Source: CAYQQO01 sp964420115
GTDB lineage: Bacteria; Patescibacteriota; Minisyncoccia; Portnoybacterales; UBA2143
Reading direction: 5' to 3'
Length of the DNA stretch: 20,125 nucleotides
Assembly: GCA_964420115.1 (NCBI GenBank)
Contig: CAYQQO010000010.1
Coordinates: forward strand, 1-20,125
Numbering within the stretch: position 1 is the first letter of the stretch; every line of letters starts with the position of its first letter. This document shows positions 14,432 through 20,125 of the stretch, in pieces. The notes beneath the pieces are model-generated. The model made no database searches. It was not told the DNA's origin and worked only from the letters and a program-made list of their open reading frames with translations. The position numbers were made by a program, and so were the translations under genes.

Positions 14432-16631
14432 GGCTAAGAAAACAGAACCAAAATTTACTAAGATTAGAAAAAGAGATGGTCATATTTTCTCTTTTGATCA
14501 GGAAAAAATTACCAAAGCAATCTTTAAAGCGTTTTTAGCCGAAGGGAGAGAAGATAGAAAGTTGGCTGAAGAACTTTCTGATAAGGTGGTTGGTATTTTA
14601 AACAAAAAGTTTGAGGGAAAAATTCCTCAAGTGGAGCAAATCCAGGATGTGGTGGTTGAGGTGTTGGCCAGTAAAGGGCATAAGGAGATTGCCGAAACAT
14701 ATTCTCTTTACCGGGAGAAAAGAAGAGAAATTCGTGATGCTAAGTGGTGGCTTTTGAGCAGAGCAGTAAAAACAAAATTAAAGCCCAATGCTCTTAGGGT
14801 TTTAGAATCAAGATATCTGAAGAAGAACGAAGAGGGCAAAATAATTGAAACGCCCCAACAATTATTCCAGAGAGTGGCCTCCAATATTGCCGCTATTAAT
14901 GCTCTTTACAACATATCTCTTTCTGACGAGGATATTTTTAGAATCGGGGAAAAGTTTTATAAAATGATGGCTTCTTTGGAGTTTTTACCCAACTCGCCTA
15001 CTTTAATGAATGCGGGCGGAGTGCTCCAGCAGCTATCAGCTTGTTTTGTTATTCCGATTGAAGATTCTATGGACGGCATTTTTGAAGCAGTCAAAAGTAC
15101 TGCTTTAATTCATCAGACCGGTGGTGGCACCGGTTTTAATTTTTCTCGATTGAGGCCGAAGAAAGATATTGTTAAGTCAACTCATGGAGAAGCCAGCGGC
15201 CCCATTTCGTTTATGACTGTTTTTAACGCCGCTACTGAAGTGATAAAGCAGGGCGGCAAGCGGCGAGGAGCAAACATGGCTGTTTTGCGCGTTGACCATC
15301 CTGATATTTTGGACTTTATCACTGCTAAGGCTAGAGAAGGTATTTTGAATAACTTTAATATTTCTGTTGCCATAACAGACAAATTTATGGAGGCAGTCAG
15401 GAAGAACAAAAAGTATGATTTGATAAATCCTCGTGATGGTCTGCCTGTTGGTCAACTTGAAGCTGTTAAGGTTTTTAATTTAATTGTTCATTACGCTTGG
15501 CGCAATGGCGAGCCCGGCGTTATTTTCATTGATGTTATTAATAAAGATAATCCTACCCCTAAATTAGGCGAGCTTGAGTCGACAAATCCATGCGGCGAGC
15601 AGCCACTTTTGGGATACGAAAGCTGTAACTTGGGCAGTATTAACTTGAATAAAATGTTGAAAAAAGAGAAAAGAAAGTATGTAATTGATTGGGATAAATT
15701 AAAAACAACAATTCATAACGCAGTTCATTTTTTAGACAATGTTATAGACGCCAATCGTTATACTTTACCTCAAATAGAAAAAATGACTAAAGGCAATCGT
15801 AAAATTGGCTTAGGGGTGATGGGTTTCGCTGATATGCTGATTAGATTAAAAGTGCCCTACAATACCAAAAGAGCGTTAGGCCTTGCTGAAAAAATAATGA
15901 AATATATCCAAGATGAATCAAGAAAGGCGTCGGTGAACTTAGCCAAAGAAAGGGGGGTTTTTCCTAATTTCAAAGACAGCATTTATAACCAAAAAGGCAT
16001 GCTAAAAGTGAGAAATGCCACTACCTCAACAATTGCCCCGACAGGGACTATTAGTATTATTGCCGGCGCCTCTTCCGCCATTGAGCCGCTTTTCGCCATA
16101 TCATATATTAGACGGCATGTTTTGGACGGGCAGGAGATGATTGAGGTTAACCCCCTCTTTGAGGAAATAGCCAAAGAAAGAGGTTTTTGGTCTCAAAAAT
16201 TAGCTGAGAAAATAGCCATTAAGGGCAGTGTTCAGGAGATAAGGGAAATCCCAGATGATATTAAAAAAATCTTTGTCACTGCTTTAGATATTTCGCCGGA
16301 AGACCATATCAAAATGCAGGCCGCCTTCCAAAAGCATGTTGATAACGCTACCAGTAAAACTGTTAATTTCCCATATCAGGCCACTGAAGAAGAAGTTAAA
16401 AAAGCATATTTATTAGCTCATCGTTTAGGGTGCAAAGGATTAACTCTTTATAGAAACGAAAGCCGCCAGCAGCAGGTTTTAAATATTAAAGGGAAAACAC
16501 AGAAAAGTTTGCCGATGGATAATGATAAGAAGAAACATATTAAAGAGAAGGATGTTTCTCCGGAAATGCGCAATCCTTCGCCTGATGTCCCGGATCTTCC
16601 GCCGGGCAGCTGTCCGACTTGCAATGTATAA
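14430..16631 (+). CDS. nrdJ: Class II (adenosylcobalamin-dependent) ribonucleotide reductase
   Basis: Reduces ribonucleotides to deoxyribonucleotides using an adenosylcobalamin-derived radical. The 733-residue protein has an N-terminal ATP-cone (about 9-100), then the ten-stranded barrel. The catalytic cysteines are Cys205 (LSACF), Cys388 with Glu390 (NPCGEQ) and Cys399 (ESCNLGSINL). NATTSTIAPTGTISIIAG is the later nucleotide-binding loop. The C-terminal CPTC (728-731) is the swinging thiol pair. No small subunit gene is present, which fits class II, and a cobalamin adenosyltransferase follows directly. The ATG lies 22 bases after the SD, with a start-stop pair between. An in-frame TGA at 14421 excludes an earlier start. 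Confidence 0.9.
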   Translation: MAKKTEPKFTKIRKRDGHIFSFDQEKITKAIFKAFLAEGREDRKLAEELSDKVVGILNKKFEGKIPQVEQIQDVVVEVLASKGHKEIAETYSLYREKRREIRDAKWWLLSRAVKTKLKPNALRVLESRYLKKNEEGKIIETPQQLFQRVASNIAAINALYNISLSDEDIFRIGEKFYKMMASLEFLPNSPTLMNAGGVLQQLSACFVIPIEDSMDGIFEAVKSTALIHQTGGGTGFNFSRLRPKKDIVKSTHGEASGPISFMTVFNAATEVIKQGGKRRGANMAVLRVDHPDILDFITAKAREGILNNFNISVAITDKFMEAVRKNKKYDLINPRDGLPVGQLEAVKVFNLIVHYAWRNGEPGVIFIDVINKDNPTPKLGELESTNPCGEQPLLGYESCNLGSINLNKMLKKEKRKYVIDWDKLKTTIHNAVHFLDNVIDANRYTLPQIEKMTKGNRKIGLGVMGFADMLIRLKVPYNTKRALGLAEKIMKYIQDESRKASVNLAKERGVFPNFKDSIYNQKGMLKVRNATTSTIAPTGTISIIAGASSAIEPLFAISYIRRHVLDGQEMIEVNPLFEEIAKERGFWSQKLAEKIAIKGSVQEIREIPDDIKKIFVTALDISPEDHIKMQAAFQKHVDNATSKTVNFPYQATEEEVKKAYLLAHRLGCKGLTLYRNESRQQQVLNIKGKTQKSLPMDNDKKKHIKEKDVSPEMRNPSPDVPDLPPGSCPTCNV

Positions 16632-16646
16632 TTGATATTTTTTTCT

Positions 16647-17153
16647 ATGCTTCATATTTATACTGGCGATGGCAAAGGGAAAACAATAGCCGCCTTGGGC
16701 ATGGCATTGCGGATGGTTGGCGCTGGCAAGAAAGCTTTATTAGCCCAATTTTTAAAAGATGGTCAAAGTTCTGAAATAAAAGCGATTAGAAAGATAAAAA
16801 ACTTTGACATAAAATCTTTCGGCCGAAAAGGATTCTTTACCAAAAAAACATTAACCAAAAAAGATTTTGACCTTGCCAAGCAGGGTTTTAATTTTGTTCA
16901 AAAACAAATAGCCAATAAAAAATATGATTTGATTATTTTAGACGAAATCAATGCGGTAATTAATTTAGAGTTAATAAAGGCGAACGATTTAAGCAAACTA
17001 ATTAAAAAAGCGCCAAGAAAAACAGAGATTGTTTTGACCGGCCGCAACGCGCCAAAAGAAATTCTTAAAATAGCTGATTTAATTACCGAAATGAAAGAAA
17101 AGAAACACTATTTTAAAAGAGGGATAAAAGCAAGAAGGGGAATTGAATATTAA
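16647..17153 (+). CDS. cobO: Cob(I)yrinic acid a,c-diamide adenosyltransferase (CobO/BtuR type)
   Basis: Adenylates the corrin cobalt with ATP to give adenosylcobalamin. The P-loop GDGKGKT (7-13) near the N-terminus, KALLAQFLKDG, and the acidic YDLIILDEIN strand define the CobO/CobA family. The 168-residue length is slightly short. The ATG at 16647 is preferred since MLHIYTGDGKGKT matches the family start; an in-frame TTG at 16632 would add five residues. It begins 15 bases after the reductase stop without an SD. With no cobalamin synthesis in view, it likely serves salvage of imported corrinoid for the reductase. Confidence 0.9.
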   Translation: MLHIYTGDGKGKTIAALGMALRMVGAGKKALLAQFLKDGQSSEIKAIRKIKNFDIKSFGRKGFFTKKTLTKKDFDLAKQGFNFVQKQIANKKYDLIILDEINAVINLELIKANDLSKLIKKAPRKTEIVLTGRNAPKEILKIADLITEMKEKKHYFKRGIKARRGIEY

Positions 17154-17155
17154 AA

Positions 17156-18610
17156 ATGACTAAGGCTAAAATTCTTCTTTATCTTTGTCTGGCTTTTATA
17201 ACAGGCGTTTTAATAAATTCTTTAATTACGGTTCCTCGGTCAATTTGGCCGGGGATTTTTGTTTCAGCCGCCTTTCTGATCATTCTTTTAAGGAATAAAC
17301 TTGCTTTTATTGCGGCTCTTGTTTTGTTGTCTTCTCTGCTTGGCATTTGGCGGCATCAAACAGCGCTGGACAGCAACATAAAAAAACAAGCTAACCAACC
17401 TTTTGGCCAATTAATTAAGATAAGAGGAGTGATTGTTGAAGAGCCAGAGAAAAGAATTAACCAAACTAAATTTCAAATAAAAAGCGAAGAGACTCCCGGC
17501 AAGGTTTTGGTAACAACCGCTCTTTATCCTCAATACAGTTATGGCGATAAATTAGAAATTAAAGGCAAATTAGTTGAGCCGGCAGTTTTTGAAGATTTTG
17601 ATTACCGCCAATATTTGGCTAAAGATAATGTTTTTTCAGTTATCTACTGGCCAGAAATTGAATTATTGGGCAAAAACCAAGCTAATTCTTTTTATCAGGC
17701 AATTTTTAATTTTAAGGATAAATTAAGAAGGATTATTGACAAAGCTCTTTTGCCGCCCCAATCAAGCGTTTTAAAAGCGATTTTTTTAGGCGACAAATAC
17801 GGGCTTTCTGATAATTTAAAAGAAAAATTAAATATTAGCGGCACTCGTCATATTGTTGCCATATCTGGCATGCATATGATTATTATGACTCAAATTCTTC
17901 TTTTTCTGTCTTTGGCCATTGGTCTGTGGCGCGGCCAAGCCTTTTACTTCGTCCTTATTTTACTAATCCTATACATAACTATGATTGGCGCTCCTGCATC
18001 AGCAGTAAGAGCTGGCATTATGGCTGGTCTTTTGCTTTTTGCCCAAAAAGTAGGCCGCTTGAGAAGCGCTGACAGAGCGATTGTTTTTGCCGCCACAGTA
18101 ATGTTAGCAATAAACCCATTGCTTTTAAAATCAGATGTCGGCTTTCAATTATCTTTTGCCGCTACTTTAAGTATTGTTTATCTAAAACCAATTTTAGATA
18201 GAAAAAATGAAAAATTGTCTAATCCTATACAATTAAAAGATATTTTAACAATGACTTTATCTGCTCAATTGGGCGCTTTACCTCTTTTGATTTTTCACTT
18301 TGGACGGCTTTCTTTAGTTTCTCCTTTGGCTAATTTATTAATTGTGCCAATTTTGCCAGTAATAATGATTGGCGGACTGCTTATTTCTTTTAGTGGGATA
18401 ATGTGGTTTGCTTTGGCAAAAATTATCGCTTGGCCTTTTTGGCTTCTTCTAACTTATCTTATTAAAGTGGTTGAATTCTTATCTTCTTTTTCTTTTGCTT
18501 CTTATCAGTTTAAAAATGTTTCTTTAATAATTTTTATTGGTTATTATTTATTATTAGCCGCTCTTGTTATTTATCAAAAGAAATTTAGCGTAGAAGATGT
18601 TCAAAAATAA
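17156..18610 (+). CDS. comEC: ComEC/Rec2-type DNA-uptake channel (no MBL domain)
   Basis: A 484-residue membrane protein resembling the N-terminal part of ComEC, the channel that brings single-stranded DNA across the membrane. It has two or three N-terminal helices (about 5-65), a soluble OB-like/DUF4131 region (about 85-165), and the competence domain with SGTRHIVAISGMHM and about eight further helices. ComEC proteins usually carry a C-terminal metallo-beta-lactamase domain. Here the protein ends after the last helix, and that domain is the next gene, overlapping by 14 bases. It starts two bases after the adenosyltransferase stop. Confidence 0.9.
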   Translation: MTKAKILLYLCLAFITGVLINSLITVPRSIWPGIFVSAAFLIILLRNKLAFIAALVLLSSLLGIWRHQTALDSNIKKQANQPFGQLIKIRGVIVEEPEKRINQTKFQIKSEETPGKVLVTTALYPQYSYGDKLEIKGKLVEPAVFEDFDYRQYLAKDNVFSVIYWPEIELLGKNQANSFYQAIFNFKDKLRRIIDKALLPPQSSVLKAIFLGDKYGLSDNLKEKLNISGTRHIVAISGMHMIIMTQILLFLSLAIGLWRGQAFYFVLILLILYITMIGAPASAVRAGIMAGLLLFAQKVGRLRSADRAIVFAATVMLAINPLLLKSDVGFQLSFAATLSIVYLKPILDRKNEKLSNPIQLKDILTMTLSAQLGALPLLIFHFGRLSLVSPLANLLIVPILPVIMIGGLLISFSGIMWFALAKIIAWPFWLLLTYLIKVVEFLSSFSFASYQFKNVSLIIFIGYYLLLAALVIYQKKFSVEDVQK

Positions 18611-19460
18611 AAAAATTCAGTATTCAGTTATAGCTGTTTTGCTAATTAGCGCTTTTTTTATCTGGGAATGTGTTTTTTCTTGCGCTGACAATAAATTTTT
18701 AGAGGTGAATTTTCTTGATGTTGGTCAAGGTGATGCTATATTTATTGAAACGCCAAAAGGAAAACAGGTTTTAATTGACGGCGGGCCCGATAAAATAGTT
18801 TTGGAAAAACTATCAAGGGAAATGTCTTTTTTTGACAGAGATATTGATTTAGTTGTTTTAACCCATCCGGACGCCGATCATATCACTGGCTTGATAGAGA
18901 TTCTTGATTTTTATAATATTGGCCATATTTTGACCAGTGGTTTTATGGCTGACTTTTTTGTTTACAAAAAATGGCAGGATTTAATCAGAGAAAAAGAGAT
19001 TCCTTTAACTGTCGCTCAATCAGGGCAAAAAGTATTTTTAGAGGAAAATATTGTTTTGGAAATTATTTGGCCTGATCAGTTGATGTCTGATTCTTTTTTA
19101 AAAAAAGCGAATAATGCTTCAGTGGTTGGCCGATTAGTTTACGGAGATGCGGAGATTCTGCTTAGCGGAGATATTGAAAAGAAAATTGAAGGAACTTTAG
19201 TTAGCAGGGATATAGGACTCGAATCAGATGTTGTAAAAATCCCTCATCATGGCAGTAAAACTTCAGCCAGTTATAATTTTCTAAAAGCGGTTAACCCTAA
19301 AATAGCTATTGTTTCAGTTGGGGTTGATAACCGTTATAATCATCCCAGTAAGGAGGTTTTAGAACGGCTTGAATCTGTCTTTCTTTACAGAACAGATAAG
19401 AGAGGAAGTATTAAGATTTTAACTGACGGTTCGTTGTTAAAAATAAAAACAGAAAAGTAG
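18597..19460 (+). CDS. ComEC-like metallo-beta-lactamase protein, membrane-anchored
   Basis: A 287-residue protein equal to the C-terminal domain of ComEC. It begins with one TM helix or uncleaved signal (about 8-25), followed by Cys25 and Cys29. The MBL fold carries NFLDVGQGDAIFI (38-50), the zinc motif THPDADH (89-95), a later SGD and HHGSKTS. The start overlaps the channel gene by 14 bases, so the two are likely made together. The anchor would place the nuclease-like domain outside the membrane, where incoming DNA is degraded to one strand. A lipoprotein reading of the Cys is possible but the lipobox is poor. Confidence 0.88.
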   Translation: MFKNKKIQYSVIAVLLISAFFIWECVFSCADNKFLEVNFLDVGQGDAIFIETPKGKQVLIDGGPDKIVLEKLSREMSFFDRDIDLVVLTHPDADHITGLIEILDFYNIGHILTSGFMADFFVYKKWQDLIREKEIPLTVAQSGQKVFLEENIVLEIIWPDQLMSDSFLKKANNASVVGRLVYGDAEILLSGDIEKKIEGTLVSRDIGLESDVVKIPHHGSKTSASYNFLKAVNPKIAIVSVGVDNRYNHPSKEVLERLESVFLYRTDKRGSIKILTDGSLLKIKTEK

Positions 19461-19489
19461 TTGTCAAAAAATATTTTTTTTGTTAAAGT
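19461..19489 (+). promoter_or_regulatory. Promoter for ndk
   Basis: TTGTCA (19461-19466) and TAAAGT (19484-19489) are 17 bases apart, with a long A/T spacer. The predicted start near 19496 is three bases before the ndk ATG, and no SD is present. Confidence 0.5.
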
Positions 19490-19498
19490 TGAGACATT

Positions 19499-20086
19499 AT
19501 GAAAAAAGAACCATCTATTAAAGAAAAAACATTGGTGCTTGTTAAGCCCGATGGCGTAAAAAGGGGATTGATTGGCGAGGTGATTCGTCGCTTTGAGAGA
19601 TCCGGCTTGAAGATTATTGGTTTAAAGCTGATTTATCCAGATAAAGAGCATTATCAGGCGCATTATCCGTCAACCCGTCAATATTTTGGCCAATTAGGGG
19701 CGAATACTTTAAAAACATACAAACAATACGGCGTTGATGCTAAAAAGGATTTAGGCACTACTGACGAGTTTAAGATAGGCAAAATGGTTAAAGAATGGCT
19801 GGTTGATTTTATGAGCTCTGGCCCGGTAGTAGCGATGATTGTTCAGGGGTCTCATGCGGTAGACAATGTCAGAATGATCGTTGGGCCCACTTTGCCTGTT
19901 TTAGCTCCTCCCGGGACTATTAGGGGCGATTTTTCAGGTGATTCTCCTGCTTTGGCCAATGTGGCTAAAAGAGCGGTTAAAAACTTAGTTCATGCTTCAG
20001 GCGATATAAAAGAGGCGGAGGAGGAGATAAAGCTTTGGTTTTCCATAGAAGATATTTATGATTATAGAAGGGACGGGGAAGAATAA
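19499..20086 (+). CDS. ndk: Nucleoside-diphosphate kinase, long form
   Basis: Transfers the terminal phosphate from ATP to nucleoside diphosphates through a phosphohistidine. Seen are TLVLVKPDGVKRGLIGE (11-27), SGPVVAMIVQG (107-117), PPGTIRGDF (137-145) and the active-site block NLVHASGD with His165. At 195 residues it is about 50 longer than usual. Most of the extra length lies at about 57-98, between the early helix and the SGPVVAM strand, with a smaller addition before the His. It sits after the reductase run, both serving dNTP supply, but has its own probable promoter. Confidence 0.93.
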   Translation: MKKEPSIKEKTLVLVKPDGVKRGLIGEVIRRFERSGLKIIGLKLIYPDKEHYQAHYPSTRQYFGQLGANTLKTYKQYGVDAKKDLGTTDEFKIGKMVKEWLVDFMSSGPVVAMIVQGSHAVDNVRMIVGPTLPVLAPPGTIRGDFSGDSPALANVAKRAVKNLVHASGDIKEAEEEIKLWFSIEDIYDYRRDGEE

Positions 20087-20092
20087 AACGGG

Positions 20093-20113
20093 ATAATCCA
20101 CAAATAATCCACA
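20093..20113 (+). repeat. Tandem DnaA-box-like repeats
   Basis: ATAATCCACA occurs twice (20093-20102 and 20104-20113), 11 bases apart, about one helical turn. Each differs from the DnaA box TTATCCACA at one base. The window ends 12 bases later, so any larger cluster cannot be seen. Confidence 0.45.
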
Positions 20114-20125
20114 GTTTCAAAAACT

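Noticed and set aside
14338..14538. A 66-codon frame starting GTG in the reductase leader
   Set aside because: It reads through the repeat element and then into the reductase in a different frame; no SD lies before the GTG. The repeat explains the sequence better.
1..20125. CRISPR array, tRNA or rRNA genes
   Set aside because: No regularly spaced repeats with unique spacers, no cloverleaf with a GTTCRA arm and no rRNA core sequence was seen. The only Cas-like hint is the isolated Cas4-like protein.

Overview
The window looks like a chromosomal segment of a Candidate Phyla Radiation (Patescibacteria, probably Parcubacteria-type) bacterium. This is inferred, without any database search, from five things: an AT-rich, very compact layout; many short genes with no recognisable relatives; a Lys-rich proteome; a class II ribonucleotide reductase next to a cobalamin adenosyltransferase with no cobalamin synthesis genes in view; and a minimal housekeeping set. 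The strain cannot be named.

Layout. Bases 1-377 hold no protein gene. They carry two direct repeats, a near-consensus promoter (TTGACA, extended -10 TGCTATAAT) and a strongly structured RNA closed by a 21-bp helix that encloses three hairpins. A small membrane protein gene with a strong Shine-Dalgarno (SD) follows at 378-626. The minus-strand pair of an LCP-family protein and pth (ATGA overlap) is divergent from the plus-strand run lepB, hisS, a HIT protein and a two-TM protein. An amino-acid permease follows. A minus-strand Cas4/RecB-like protein with a degraded catalytic motif sits alone between its own promoter and terminator. Next come a basic small protein, a YkuK/DUF458 RNase H-like protein and another small charged protein, then a beta-CASP metallo-beta-lactamase RNase and a LOG/SLOG-type nucleotide-binding protein.

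The core block is rpsU (S21), yqeY, ybeY, ftsA and ftsZ, ended by a clear terminator. The next run is a class II ribonucleotide reductase, cob(I)alamin adenosyltransferase, a ComEC channel and a separate ComEC-like MBL protein, followed by ndk. The reductase and adenosyltransferase make biochemical sense together: the second enzyme makes the cofactor that the first needs. The split ComEC pair would form a DNA-uptake channel with an extracytoplasmic nuclease-like domain.

Most notable: the unassigned structured RNA at about 97-291 with an exposed C-rich loop; a repeat shared by the leaders of the permease and the reductase, which in the reductase places a start-stop codon pair (ATG TGA) behind the SD; repeated cases of promoters only 3-14 nt from start codons that lack an SD (leaderless-type mRNAs); and the Cas4-like protein with altered active-site and iron-sulfur ligand positions.
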